A stretch of 64,000 bases of DNA from Streptomyces sp. NBC_00440 (lineage in GTDB: Bacteria; Actinomycetota; Actinomycetes; Streptomycetales; Streptomycetaceae): positions 1,931,501-1,995,500 of the forward strand of contig NZ_CP107921.1 of the NCBI RefSeq assembly GCF_036014215.1, written 5' to 3'. This document shows positions 51,480 through 60,360 of the stretch, piece after piece. Position 1 is the first letter of the stretch; each line of letters begins with the position of its first letter. Made by a program: the position numbers and the translations under genes. Under the pieces are notes generated by a model. It was not told where the DNA came from, made no database searches, and was given only the letters and a program-made list of their open reading frames with translations.

Positions 51480-52613
51480 ATGCCGGCGTTGAGCGGTATT
51501 CGTGTGCTGGACCTGTCCCGGGTACTGGCCGGCCCGTTCTGTACGTCCCTGCTGGCCGACATCGGCGCCGATGTCGTCAAGGTCGAGCCGCCGGGCGGTG
51601 ACGACACCCGGCGGCTCGGCCCGTTCGCCAAGGACCGCAGCGTCTACTTCGCGATGCTGAACCGGGACAAGCGGAGCATCGCACTCGACCTGAAGGACCC
51701 CGGGGACCTGGAGACCCTGTGGTCGCTGGCCGCGCAGGCGGACGTACTAGTGGAGAACTTCCGGCCGGGCGTCGCCGACCGGCTCGGCATCGGCGCACCG
51801 GCGCTGCTCGCCCACAACCCGAGGCTGGTGTACGCGAGCATCTCCGGATTCGGGCAGTCGGGCGCGATGTCCGCGCGCCCCGCCTACGACCTGATCATCC
51901 AGGCCATGTCGGGGATCATGGAGACCACCGGCACCCCGGACGGCGAGCCGACCAAGGTCGGTGAGTCCATCGCCGATCTGCAAGCCGGTCTCTACGGGTC
52001 ATGGGCGGTCTGCGCCGCACTGGTCGAACGGGCCCGCACCGGGCGGGGACAGCATCTCGACATCGCCATGCTGGACGCGATGGTCTCCCTCCAGCTCACC
52101 GGTGCCAGCCTGCTGGCGGCCGACGGCGCCCCGCCCACCCGGGTCGGCAACCGGCATCCGGTGTCCACCCCGTTCGGCGTCTACCGGGCGGCCGACGCAC
52201 CGGTGGTCCTGGCTGCCGCCAACGACCGTACGTTCCAGCGCCTGCTGGACCTGATCGGCCGCCCGGACCTGGCCGACCACCCCGTGTACCGCACCGACGA
52301 GGCGCGCACGGCCCATGAACCGGAGGTCCGCGCCACCATCGAGGCCTGGACCCGGCAGCACTCCGCTGCCGAGATCGTCGCGCTCGCCGGGGAACAGGGC
52401 GTCCCGGCAGGCCCGGTGCAGGACCTCAGGGAGGCCATCGGCAGTGTCGGTACGCGGGGTGTCACCGGCCGGTTCCGGGATCCGGAGCTGGCGGGCATGA
52501 CCGCGCTGCGCCAACCCGTCGTGTTCCAGGGCGTCCCCGACGCCCCGCCGTCCACCACCCCCGGACTCGACGCGCACCACGAGGAGATACTCCGCGACTG
52601 GCTCACCCGCTGA
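51480..52613 (+). CDS. CaiB/BaiF family (class III) CoA transferase
   Basis: A 377-residue acyl-CoA:carboxylate CoA transferase. Characteristic segments are LDLSRVLAGPFCTSLLADIGADVVKVEPP, NRDKRSIALDLK, VENFRPGVADRLG and RPAYDLIIQAMSG, the last holding D137 in the place of the catalytic aspartate of this family. ATG 51480 follows GAGGAG. The gene shares a promoter region with the divergent acyl-CoA dehydrogenase, suggesting joint activation and oxidation of one organic acid. The substrate is not determinable from sequence. Confidence 0.92.
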   Translation: MPALSGIRVLDLSRVLAGPFCTSLLADIGADVVKVEPPGGDDTRRLGPFAKDRSVYFAMLNRDKRSIALDLKDPGDLETLWSLAAQADVLVENFRPGVADRLGIGAPALLAHNPRLVYASISGFGQSGAMSARPAYDLIIQAMSGIMETTGTPDGEPTKVGESIADLQAGLYGSWAVCAALVERARTGRGQHLDIAMLDAMVSLQLTGASLLAADGAPPTRVGNRHPVSTPFGVYRAADAPVVLAAANDRTFQRLLDLIGRPDLADHPVYRTDEARTAHEPEVRATIEAWTRQHSAAEIVALAGEQGVPAGPVQDLREAIGSVGTRGVTGRFRDPELAGMTALRQPVVFQGVPDAPPSTTPGLDAHHEEILRDWLTR

Positions 52614-52714
52614 CCCGCGGACCGCTCCGCCCGGTGTCCGGGCAGCCGCCCGCGCCCGGCGCGGGTGACGCAGCCGGCCCCGGTACGGCCAACACCCGGC
52701 GGCGCCGCAGTCGG

Positions 52715-52726
52715 TACCCTGTCCCC
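52715..52726 (+). promoter_or_regulatory. Candidate leaderless promoter -10 element
   Basis: TACCCT (52715-52720) ends six bases before ATG 52727 and no Shine-Dalgarno sequence is present. Confidence 0.4.
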
Positions 52727-53452
52727 ATGACGACCGGGGTACGCCGCAGGATGGGCGTCGAAGAGCGCAGGCAGCAGCTGATCAGCGTCGCCCTCGAACT
52801 GTTCAGCCACCGCTCCCCCGACGATGTCTCCATCGACGAGATAGCCGCGGCTGCGGGCATTTCGCGGCCGCTCGTCTACCACTACTTCCCCGGCAAGCAG
52901 AGTCTGTACGAAGCGGCGCTGCGCCGCGCGGCCGACGAGCTGGCCGAGCGGTTCGTCGAACCGCGCGAAGGGCCGCTGGGGGCGCGGCTGCTGCGGGTGA
53001 TGGAGCGGTTCTTCGACTTCGTCGAGGAGCACGGGCCCGGCTTCTCCGCGCTGATGCGCGGCGGCCCGGCCGTGGGTTCCACCACCACCAACGCGATGAT
53101 CGACGAGGTCCGCACCGCCGCGTATCTCCAGATCCTGTCCCATCTGGACGTCCAGGAGCCGCCCGCCAGGCTCCAGTTGGTGGTCAGGTCATGGGTGTCG
53201 CTCGCCGAGTCGACCGCGCTGATCTGGCTCGACGGGCGGAGCATCCCGCGGGCGGAGCTGGAGTTGCAGCTGGTGCACGACTTCGCCGCGCTGGCCGCGG
53301 TGAGCGCCGCGTACGACACGGAGATGGCGGCGGTCGTACGGCGGATACTGAGCGAGGAGCCCGCCGACGGGCCGTTCGGGGATCTGGTCGGCCGGCTGCT
53401 CTCGCTGGCGCCGCCGCCCGCGACGGACCTCCCGGCCCAGCGCACCGGCTGA
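52727..53452 (+). CDS. TetR/AcrR family transcriptional regulator
   Basis: A 241-residue repressor. The N-terminal HTH reads VSIDEIAAAAGISRPLVYHYFPGKQSLYEAAL, the canonical TetR signature. The C-terminal ligand-binding domain contains FFDFVEEHGPGFSALMRGGPAV, similar to regulators of fatty-acid or CoA-ester metabolism in actinobacteria. ATG 52727 is leaderless-like; an upstream GTG would add low-complexity residues only. The nearest candidate operator is the 18-bp palindrome at 51415, which makes control of the acyl-CoA dehydrogenase/CoA-transferase pair likely, but this is inference. Confidence 0.92.
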   Translation: MTTGVRRRMGVEERRQQLISVALELFSHRSPDDVSIDEIAAAAGISRPLVYHYFPGKQSLYEAALRRAADELAERFVEPREGPLGARLLRVMERFFDFVEEHGPGFSALMRGGPAVGSTTTNAMIDEVRTAAYLQILSHLDVQEPPARLQLVVRSWVSLAESTALIWLDGRSIPRAELELQLVHDFAALAAVSAAYDTEMAAVVRRILSEEPADGPFGDLVGRLLSLAPPPATDLPAQRTG

Positions 53453-53568
53453 GCGCCTGCTCAGTACCGGCTCAGTACCGGCCAACGGCCCCGGCGGGCG
53501 CGGTGTCATGGGGCGGTCCTGCCGGCCCGTGCCCATGAACACCCGGCCCCATGAACACCCGGCCGCGC

Positions 53569-53916
53569 TCAGCCCTTGTGGTAGGACGCGTCCAGATCGC
53601 GGGTCTCGGCGGAGAGGTGCACCGTGCTCCCGGTGGGCTTCAGATGGCGGCGTACGACATCGAGCACCGCCTCGCTCAGCCGCGCCTTGGCCTCGTCGGT
53701 ACGGCCGGCCAGCAGCGCGATCTCCACGTGCACCACGGCGTCGTCGCCCGTGCCGTCGCCCACGACGAACCCGGCAGTCCTGACGAACCGCGTCTTGCAC
53801 GCGGGGAGTCCTGCGGAGACCGTCTCCACGACGACCGGGTGCAGGCCGAGCGCGAAGCCCCTGCGGTCGAAGGCGTCCTCCAGGGACTCGGAGTACTCGA
53901 CGGTGATCTGCGGCAT
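53569..53916 (-). CDS. 5-carboxymethyl-2-hydroxymuconate isomerase-like protein
   Basis: A 115-residue protein of the tautomerase superfamily. The processed N-terminus would be Pro1 (MPQITVEYSESLED), the usual catalytic base. The family pattern continues with KTRFVRTAGFVVGDG, VVHVEIALLAGRTDEAKARLSEAVLDVV and the C-terminal AETRDLDASYHKG, matching CHMI. In degraders it acts in homoprotocatechuate catabolism; no partner genes of that pathway are present, so its true substrate is open. ATG 53916 follows GGAGG. It lies between the TetR gene and the maltose locus. Confidence 0.85.
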   Translation of the reverse strand: MPQITVEYSESLEDAFDRRGFALGLHPVVVETVSAGLPACKTRFVRTAGFVVGDGTGDDAVVHVEIALLAGRTDEAKARLSEAVLDVVRRHLKPTGSTVHLSAETRDLDASYHKG

Positions 53917-54030
53917 GGCGGTTTCCTCCCGGCGGGCTGCTGGTCCGGAACGGACGGCGTCCGGTCCGGTCGGCAGGGCGGAGCGGCGCCGCTGCCACCG
54001 CTCAGCCTCGCACGCCGGTCCCGCCGCCGG

Positions 54031-55053
54031 TCAGCCGGTACGGCGGGCCGTGGACCCCCGTACCACCAGCTCGGGCCGGAAGACGAACTCCGTGCGCTGG
54101 ACGGGGTTGCCGCCGATCTCCTCCAGGAGCGCGCCCACCGCCGCCGCGGCCATCGCCTGGACGGGCTGGCGGACCGTGGTCAGCGGCGGACTGGTGAAGG
54201 CGATCAGCTGCGAGTCGTCGAAGCCGACCACCGAGACGTCGTCGGGGACTTCGAGACCGCGTTCGCGGGCCGCCCGTACGACGCCCAGCGCCATCATGTC
54301 GCTGCCGCACACCACGGCGGTGCACCCCTGGTCGAACAGCGCGCCCGCCGCGGCCCGGCCGCCCTCGACGCTGAACAGGGTGTGCTGGACCAGGGCTCCG
54401 GCCTCCTCCGCGGACTGGCCGAGCCGGTCCGCCATCGCCTCGATGAACCCCTCCCGCTTGCGGCGCGAGGGCACATAGCGGAGCGGCCCGACCGCCAGAC
54501 CGATCCTGCGGTGCCCCAGATCCGAGAGATGGCGCACGGCCATCTGCGCCGCCGCGTGGTCGTCGGGTGAGACGAAGGGCGCGCTGATCCGCTCGTTGTA
54601 GCCGTTGATCAGGACGTACGGCACCCCCCGTTCGGCGAGACCGGCGTAGCGCCCGGGGTCCGACGAGGTGTCGGCGTGCAGCCCGGAGAGGAAGACGATG
54701 CCGGCCACCCCGCGCTCCACCAGCTGCTCGACCAGTTCGTCCTCGGTGGCGCCGCCCGGCATCTGCGTGCAGAGGACCGGGGTGTAGCCGTGTCCCGCGA
54801 GCGTCTGTTCCACGGCCTGGGCGAAGGCCGGGAAGATGGGGTTGGTCAGCTCGGGGGTCACCAGGCCGATCAGGCCCGCGCTGCGCCGGCGCAGCCGCAC
54901 GGGCCGCTCGTAGCCGAGGACGTCGAGCGCAGCGAGCACCCGCTGGCGCGTGGTGTCCGCGACGCCCGGCTTCCCGTTGAGCACCCGGCTCACGGTGGCC
55001 TCGCTGACGGCGGCCTGCGCGGCGATGTGCGCGAGCCGGGGAGGGACGGTCAC
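54031..55053 (-). CDS. LacI family regulator (MalR paralogue)
   Basis: A 340-residue repressor. The HTH (LAHIAAQAAVSEATVSRVLNGKPGV) and hinge helix are followed by a periplasmic-binding-protein-like ligand domain (GLVTPELTNPIFPAF, GIVFLSGLHADT, CGSDMMALGVVRAARERG, VVGFDDSQLIAF). It is highly similar over its whole length to MalR at 62000-63061, with an identical recognition helix. GTG 55053 overlaps the upstream alpha-glucosidase stop as GTGA, so the genes are translationally coupled. It is therefore the last gene of a malE-malF-malG-alpha-glucosidase-lacI operon. Confidence 0.9.
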   Translation of the reverse strand: MTVPPRLAHIAAQAAVSEATVSRVLNGKPGVADTTRQRVLAALDVLGYERPVRLRRRSAGLIGLVTPELTNPIFPAFAQAVEQTLAGHGYTPVLCTQMPGGATEDELVEQLVERGVAGIVFLSGLHADTSSDPGRYAGLAERGVPYVLINGYNERISAPFVSPDDHAAAQMAVRHLSDLGHRRIGLAVGPLRYVPSRRKREGFIEAMADRLGQSAEEAGALVQHTLFSVEGGRAAAGALFDQGCTAVVCGSDMMALGVVRAARERGLEVPDDVSVVGFDDSQLIAFTSPPLTTVRQPVQAMAAAAVGALLEEIGGNPVQRTEFVFRPELVVRGSTARRTG

Positions 55054-56723
55054 ACCGACCACCAGACGGTGCTGTCCGCGGGCAGCTCGAACTCGCCTTC
55101 CGCCGGCTCGCCTTCCGCCAGGGCGACTTCGGTGCTGGCCAGCACCATCCGGCCCGGCACGGGCAGGCGTACGGGGCGGCCGGTGGTGTTGACGGTGCAG
55201 TGGAAGCCGGGGCGGGTGAACGCCAGCACTCCGTCCGGGGTGCCCGGCACCCAGTCGACGGACTCGCCGGCGCCCAGGCCCGGCAGCTCCCGTCGCAGGG
55301 CGAGCGCGCCGCGGTACAGCTCCAGGGTGGAACCGCGGTCGCCGGTCTGCGCCTCGACGCTCAGCGCACCCCAGTCCGCGGGCTGCGGGAGCCAGCTGCC
55401 ACCGCTGCCGAAGCCGTACGAAGGGCCTTCCGCGGTCCATGGGATCGGCACCCGGCAGCCGTCGCGGAAGCCGTCCTGGCCCGCCGCGCGGAAGAACGAC
55501 GGGTCCTGCCTGACCTCGTCGGGCAGGTCGGTGACGTCCGGGAGGCCCAGCTCCTCGCCCTGGTAGAGGTAGGCGGAGCCGGGCAGCGCCAGCATCAGCA
55601 GGGTCGCCGCGCGGGCCCGCCGCAGGCCCAGTCCCCGGTCGCCGGGGGTGCGGATCTGGGTGCCGGCCGGCGGGTTGGCGAAGCGGGTCGTGTGCCGGGT
55701 GACGTCGTGGTTGGAGAGCACCCAGGTGGCGGGCGCGCCCACCGGGAGCATCGCGGCCAGCGAGACGTCAATGACCTCGCGCAGCTCGGCGGCGTCCCAG
55801 TGGGTGGCCAGGTACTGGAAGTTGAACGCCTGGTGCAGCTCGTCGGGGCGTACGTAGTTCGCGGTGCGCTGCACGGTCGGCGTCCACGCCTCGGCGACGG
55901 CTATCCGCTCCCCCGGGTACTCGTCGAGGATGGTGCGCCAGGAGCGGTAGATCTCATGGACGCCGTCCTGGTCGAAGAACGGCATGACGTCATTGCCGAG
56001 CAGCCGGAGCTGGTCGGTGCTGCCGAGGTCGGGCAGGCCGGGCGCCTTGACGAGCCCGTGGGCGACGTCGACCCGGAATCCGTCCACGCCCATGTCGAGC
56101 CAGAACCGCAGGATCGAGCGGAACTCGTCAGCGACCGCCTGGTTCTCCCAGTTGAGGTCGGGCTGCTCGGGGGCGAAGAGATGGAGGTACCAGGCACCGT
56201 CGGCGACCCGGGTCCAGGCGGGGCCGCCGAAGACGGACTCCCAGTCATTGGGCGGGAGTTCGCCGTTCTCCCCCTTGCCCTCGCGGAAGTGGTAGCGGTC
56301 GCGGAGCGGCGACGCGGGGCCGTCGCCGATGGCGCGCTTGAACCACTCGCACTGGTCGGACGAGTGGTTGGGCACCACGTCCACGATGATCCGCAGGCCC
56401 AGGCCGTGGGCGTCGCGGATCAGTGCGTCGGCGTCCATGAGCGTGCCGAACATGGGGTCGATGGCCCGGTAGTCGGCGACGTCGTACCCGGCGTCGGCCT
56501 GCGGCGACGCGTAGAACGGCGAGAGCCAGACGGCGTCGACGCCGAGGTCGCGCAGGTACGGCAGCCGGCCGCGGACGCCTTCGAGGTCGCCCATGCCGTC
56601 ACCGTTGCTGTCGGCGAAGCTGCGCGGATAGACCTGGTAGATCACCGCGTCCCGCCACCAGCCGGTGCTGGCGGCGGTCGCCGGGCTGGCGGGGGCGGCA
56701 GGGGCGGCGGAGTGCTGAGTCAT
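55050..56723 (-). CDS. GH13 alpha-glucosidase (first copy)
   Basis: A 557-residue cytoplasmic alpha-glucosidase that would cleave imported maltose and maltodextrins. GH13 motifs are intact: DVVPNH (115-120), GFRVDVAH with nucleophile D219, acid/base E278 in VAEAW, and SNHD with transition-state D340. The oligo-1,6-glucosidase/alpha-glucosidase signature is visible as QPDLNWEN. The C-terminal beta-sandwich ends near DSTVWWSV. No signal peptide is present. It lies 51 bp after malG and overlaps the following lacI gene by 4 bp. It is closely related to the gene at 60361-61974. Confidence 0.94.
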   Translation of the reverse strand: MTQHSAAPAAPASPATAASTGWWRDAVIYQVYPRSFADSNGDGMGDLEGVRGRLPYLRDLGVDAVWLSPFYASPQADAGYDVADYRAIDPMFGTLMDADALIRDAHGLGLRIIVDVVPNHSSDQCEWFKRAIGDGPASPLRDRYHFREGKGENGELPPNDWESVFGGPAWTRVADGAWYLHLFAPEQPDLNWENQAVADEFRSILRFWLDMGVDGFRVDVAHGLVKAPGLPDLGSTDQLRLLGNDVMPFFDQDGVHEIYRSWRTILDEYPGERIAVAEAWTPTVQRTANYVRPDELHQAFNFQYLATHWDAAELREVIDVSLAAMLPVGAPATWVLSNHDVTRHTTRFANPPAGTQIRTPGDRGLGLRRARAATLLMLALPGSAYLYQGEELGLPDVTDLPDEVRQDPSFFRAAGQDGFRDGCRVPIPWTAEGPSYGFGSGGSWLPQPADWGALSVEAQTGDRGSTLELYRGALALRRELPGLGAGESVDWVPGTPDGVLAFTRPGFHCTVNTTGRPVRLPVPGRMVLASTEVALAEGEPAEGEFELPADSTVWWSV

Positions 56724-56774
56724 GTCTTCCCTGGGTGAGTCAGATGCGTCATGGGGCGTAAGAAGGGGTGCGGC

Positions 56775-57692
56775 TCAGCCCTTGGTCCCGCCCGCGGTCA
56801 AACCTGTGACCAGGTGCTTCTGCACCAGGTAGAAGATGACGGAGACGGGGATGGCGATGAGGACAGCGGTGGCCGCCATGTAGTTCCACTGGGCGTCGTG
56901 CTCACTGACGAAGCTGGAGAGGCCCACCGCGAGGGTGTACTTGCTGTCGTCGAGCATGAACGTCGAGGCGAAGGCGACCTCGCCCCAGGCGGTCAGGCAG
57001 GTGTAGAAGCCGGCCACCGCGAGACCGGGCCTGGCGAGCGGCAGGATGAGCCGCCAGAAGGTGCCGAAGGGGCTCAGCCCGTCGACGCGCCCCGCCTCGT
57101 CGATCTCGTACGGGATGGTGTCGAAGTACCCCTTGAGCATCCAGGCGCAGTACGGGACGGCCGTGGAGCAGTACACCAGGATCAGGGCGCCGAAGGTGTC
57201 GATGAGGCCGAGGTCCGCGAGGATCACGTACATCGGCACCATCAGGACGGCGACCGGGAACATCTGGGTGACCAGCAGGAGCCACATCAGCTTCTTGTGG
57301 CCGGGGAACCTCATCCGGGAGACCGCGTAGCCGGCGGTGGCGGCCATGAAGACCCCGATGACGCTGGTCGCGACGGCGATCAGGGCGGTGTTGCCGAGCC
57401 AGGTGAAGAAGCGGGTGTGCTCCAGGACGAACGAGTAGTTGGAGAACGAGACCTTGGACCAGATCCGGCCCGGGTGCAGATAGTCGCTCTTGTCGGGGCC
57501 GAGCGAGAGGAAGGCCAGCCACGCGATCGGGAAGAGCGCGATCAGGCTGGCGATGCTGAGCGCGGTGTGCGAGAGCACGGTGGCCCTGCGGCTCGGCCGG
57601 TCGCGGCGGACGGTGCGGGCGGGCCGCCGTACGGGCGGCGGTGTCTGCTCCGCCGGTGTGGTCGCTGTGGTGAGGGTCGTCTGGGTCGTCAT
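56775..57692 (-). CDS. malG: Maltose/maltodextrin ABC transporter permease MalG
   Basis: A 305-residue inner-membrane permease with six transmembrane helices after a Thr/Pro/Arg-rich N-terminus. The cytoplasmic EAA loop that docks the ATPase reads IDEAGRVDGLSPFGTFWRLILPLARPG. The terminal VTGLTAGGTKG is the usual MalG C-terminus that contacts the ATPase. It is third in the malE-malF-malG order, 33 bp after malF. No ATPase gene is present at the locus. Confidence 0.95.
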   Translation of the reverse strand: MTTQTTLTTATTPAEQTPPPVRRPARTVRRDRPSRRATVLSHTALSIASLIALFPIAWLAFLSLGPDKSDYLHPGRIWSKVSFSNYSFVLEHTRFFTWLGNTALIAVATSVIGVFMAATAGYAVSRMRFPGHKKLMWLLLVTQMFPVAVLMVPMYVILADLGLIDTFGALILVYCSTAVPYCAWMLKGYFDTIPYEIDEAGRVDGLSPFGTFWRLILPLARPGLAVAGFYTCLTAWGEVAFASTFMLDDSKYTLAVGLSSFVSEHDAQWNYMAATAVLIAIPVSVIFYLVQKHLVTGLTAGGTKG

Positions 57693-57725
57693 CGGGGGCC
57701 TGCCTTCTTGTGTGTCCGGCCGGTC

Positions 57726-58706
57726 TCAGCTGCTGGCCTTCTCGCTACGGGCCAGCCAGCGCCGGTAGAAGGAGGTGAAGACGATCAGGATGGAGAGCAG
57801 CAGCACGCCGTACGCGGCGGACTGGGCGTAGTCCCTGGGCTGCTGGCCGAAGCCGAGGCGGTAGGCCCAGGTGACGAGGATCTGGGCGTCCGGTGCGCCG
57901 TTGCCGAACAGCAGGAAGATGATGGCGAACTGGTTGAACGTCCAGATGATGCCGAGCAGGACGACGGTGGAGCTCACCGAACGCAGGCCGGGCAGGGTGA
58001 CGTTGAGGAACCGCTGCCAGGGGCTCGCGCCGTCCATCTCGGCGGCCTCGTACAGGTCGGCGGAGATCGACTGGAGCCCGCCGAGCAGCGACACCATCAT
58101 GAACGGAACCCCGCACCAGGTGTTGACGATGATCGCGGCGAGCTGCTGGAAGTGCGGCTCCTCCAGCCAGGCGGGCTGGGGCAGATGGAGGCCGCCCAGC
58201 ACCGAGTTCACGATGCCGGAGTCGCCGAGCATGATCCGCCAGGAGAAGACGGTGACGAAGGTCGGCACCGCCCAGGGCAGGATCAGGAGCATCCGGTAGA
58301 GGGTCCGGCCGCGGAGCTTCTGGTTGAGCAGCAGGGCCAGGCCGAGGCCGATGCAGTAGTGCAGGGCCACACAGGCGGCGGTCCAGACGATGGTCCAGAG
58401 GAAGTGGGACCAGAAGCGGTCCCAGGCGGTCGGCCCCCAGAGGATGTCCGCGTAGTTGTGCAGCCCGATGAACTTGTAGGTGGCGTCGATGTGGTTGACG
58501 CCGATGGTGCGGGCCGAGTTGAGGCTGTTCGCGTCGGTCAGGGTGAGGTAGAGGCCCTGGACCAGCGGATAGCCCACCAGGACACCGAGGACGACGACGA
58601 CCGGGGCCGCCATCGCGTAGGCGTACCAGTGCTTCTGCCAGGACTGCTTGATGCGCTGCGCCGGACTGCGACGCTTCGGGCCCGCGCCTGCGACGGCAAC
58701 GGTCAT
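57726..58706 (-). CDS. malF: Maltose/maltodextrin ABC transporter permease MalF
   Basis: A 326-residue permease with six predicted helices, beginning with MAAPVVVVLGVLVGYPLVQGLYL. The EAA loop reads LYEAAEMDGASPWQRFLNVTLPGL. It lacks the large periplasmic domain of the enterobacterial MalF, as expected for Gram-positive homologues. It pairs with MalG to form the channel for substrate delivered by MalE. A strong hairpin lies in the 87-bp gap after malE. Confidence 0.95.
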   Translation of the reverse strand: MTVAVAGAGPKRRSPAQRIKQSWQKHWYAYAMAAPVVVVLGVLVGYPLVQGLYLTLTDANSLNSARTIGVNHIDATYKFIGLHNYADILWGPTAWDRFWSHFLWTIVWTAACVALHYCIGLGLALLLNQKLRGRTLYRMLLILPWAVPTFVTVFSWRIMLGDSGIVNSVLGGLHLPQPAWLEEPHFQQLAAIIVNTWCGVPFMMVSLLGGLQSISADLYEAAEMDGASPWQRFLNVTLPGLRSVSSTVVLLGIIWTFNQFAIIFLLFGNGAPDAQILVTWAYRLGFGQQPRDYAQSAAYGVLLLSILIVFTSFYRRWLARSEKASS

Positions 58707-58750
58707 CTTGACACCTTTTCAGGGGAGTTCGGCGTGACGCACGACGATCG

Positions 58751-58787
58751 GGCCGCCGGGCCCGCGGGTGCTTGCGGGCCGGCGGCC
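58751..58787 (-). terminator. Hairpin between malE and malF (attenuator-type)
   Basis: The arms 58751-58765 and 58774-58787 are complementary over 14 bp with one bulged base. A partial terminator or RNA-stabilising hairpin at this place would raise MalE over MalFG, as in other binding-protein operons. Confidence 0.7.
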
Positions 58788-58793
58788 GGCTGA

Positions 58794-60065
58794 TCAGTTG
58801 GTGAAGCCGGGGACCAGCTTGGCCATGTTCTCGCTCAGGGACTTGACCCCGTCCTGGAGCGATTCCTTGCCGTCGGCGACCTTGGGCAGCTCGGTGTCCA
58901 TCGGACCCCAGAGCGAGCTGTACTCGGGCAGTTCCGGCCGCGGCTGCGAGGCGCCGAGCACCTTCTGGAAGCCGGCGATGCCGGGGTCGGCCGTGACCTC
59001 GGCGGTGTAGGCGTCGGAGCGGGTCGGCAGTGTGGAGTTCTTGAGCGCGATCTGCTCCTGGCTCTTCGCCGATGTCATGAAGTTCAGGAACTTCAGCGAC
59101 GCGGCCTGGTGCGCCTTGTCGGAGCCCGCGTAGACGGCGAGGTTGTGGCCGCCGGTGGGGGCGCCCGCCTTGCCGGTGGAGCCGGCCGGGACGGTGGCGA
59201 TGCCCAGGTTCTTCTTGTCCTTGAAGGCCGAGCCCTTGTAGAAGTTCGTGATCTCCCAGGGCCCCTGGATGATCGAGGCGACCTTGCCGTTGACGAAGGC
59301 GTCCTGCTGGTGGGCGTAGGCGTCGGCCGTGGTGTCCGCCTTGTGCAGACCGGGGCCGCTGAAGAGGCCCTTCCAGGTCTCCAGGCCCTTGACCGCGGGG
59401 GCACCGGCGATGGTGACCTTCTTGTGCGCGAGGTCGACGGTGTCGGTGCCCTCGCCGTACAGGAAGGGCTGCGCGTAGTACCCGGCGGTGCTGGCCCAGT
59501 AGCCGTCGGCCCTGGTCTTCGACTTGACCGCGGCCGCGTCGCTCTTCAGCTCGCCCCAGGTGGCGGGGGCCTTGGTGATGCCGGCCTTGGCGAAGAGCGC
59601 CTTGTTGTAGACGAAGGCGAGGGTGTCCGTGACCAGCGGGACACCGTAGGTCTTGCCGTCGAACTGCGCCTGCTTCAGCAGGTTGGGCTCGAAGTGCGCC
59701 TTGTCCTTGAGGGCTTCGGTGCCGTCCAGCGGGAGGAAGTAGCCCTTCTTGGCGAAGGCAGGGGTCCAGCCGACCTCGGAGCGCAGCACGTCCGGGGCGC
59801 CCTTGGCACCGGCGGCCGTGTCGAACTTGTTCTGCGCCTGGTCGAAGGGGACGTTGACGTAGGTGACCTTGATGCCCTTGTTCGCCGCCTCGAACTCCTT
59901 GACCAGCGCCCGGTAGGTCGGTGCCTCGTTCGTGGCGTTCGAGGTGTCCCACCAGGTGATGGTGGTGACACCGTCCGCCTTGCCGCTGCCGCTGTCACTG
60001 CCGCAAGCCGTCGCCGCGAGCGCCAGGGCCGCGACCAGGGCGGTGGCCGCTATGCCACGTCGCAT
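58794..60065 (-). CDS. malE: Maltose/maltodextrin-binding lipoprotein MalE
   Basis: A 423-residue extracytoplasmic solute-binding protein. The N-terminus is a lipoprotein signal with lipobox LAATAC at about residues 16-21, so it is membrane-anchored through Cys21. The family 1 binding-protein fold follows (ITWWDTSN, GAPDVLRSEVGWTPAF, YGVPLVTDTLAFVYNK, IIQGPWEITNF). It captures maltodextrins and passes them to MalFG. ATG 60065 follows GAAGGAG; the upstream in-frame extension covers the promoter/operator region and is rejected. It is the first gene of the operon, divergent from the second alpha-glucosidase. Confidence 0.95.
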   Translation of the reverse strand: MRRGIAATALVAALALAATACGSDSGSGKADGVTTITWWDTSNATNEAPTYRALVKEFEAANKGIKVTYVNVPFDQAQNKFDTAAGAKGAPDVLRSEVGWTPAFAKKGYFLPLDGTEALKDKAHFEPNLLKQAQFDGKTYGVPLVTDTLAFVYNKALFAKAGITKAPATWGELKSDAAAVKSKTRADGYWASTAGYYAQPFLYGEGTDTVDLAHKKVTIAGAPAVKGLETWKGLFSGPGLHKADTTADAYAHQQDAFVNGKVASIIQGPWEITNFYKGSAFKDKKNLGIATVPAGSTGKAGAPTGGHNLAVYAGSDKAHQAASLKFLNFMTSAKSQEQIALKNSTLPTRSDAYTAEVTADPGIAGFQKVLGASQPRPELPEYSSLWGPMDTELPKVADGKESLQDGVKSLSENMAKLVPGFTN

Positions 60066-60147
60066 GTGAACTCCTTCGAGGGGTGCCGTGCCGTCACGGC
60101 TCCGGGTCGTCGAGGAACGTAACAAGGATGAAAGACGACCGAAAGAC

Positions 60148-60290
60148 CTTGCGAAGAATTTCTGCAAGAAGCCGCCTTCGTTACCTCGGCGTGTCCGCAC
60201 GGTTGCCGTGATGACCCTTGTCAAACGGGGCATTGGGGCTCTTTGCACGCCGCGCTGGGCGTCGCGGCGGCCTTCGCAAGCCCTTGCAAG
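60148..60290. promoter_or_regulatory. LacI/MalR-type operators between malE and alpha-glucosidase 2
   Basis: CTTGC (60148-60152) and GCAAG (60164-60168) form an inverted repeat with an 11-base spacer in the malE leader. A second cluster, TTCGCAAG (60273-60280) next to the palindrome CTTGCAAG (60283-60290), lies before the divergent alpha-glucosidase gene. These words agree with MalR operators known from Streptomyces. Confidence 0.7.
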
Positions 60291-60360
60291 ACTGTTACTT
60301 TCGGAGGGCACCGGCGTTGTTCCCGTACGTTGCAGCCTTCCGAAAGGGACCCATCCCCTC

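Noticed and set aside
53569..53916. Homoprotocatechuate degradation cluster
   Set aside because: Only a CHMI-like gene is present; none of the other pathway genes occurs in the window.
56751..58793. Long plus-strand frame of about 680 codons across malG and malF
   Set aside because: Antisense shadow: the composition is Asp/Glu/Gly/Arg-rich and low-complexity, and the opposite strand encodes well-conserved permeases.
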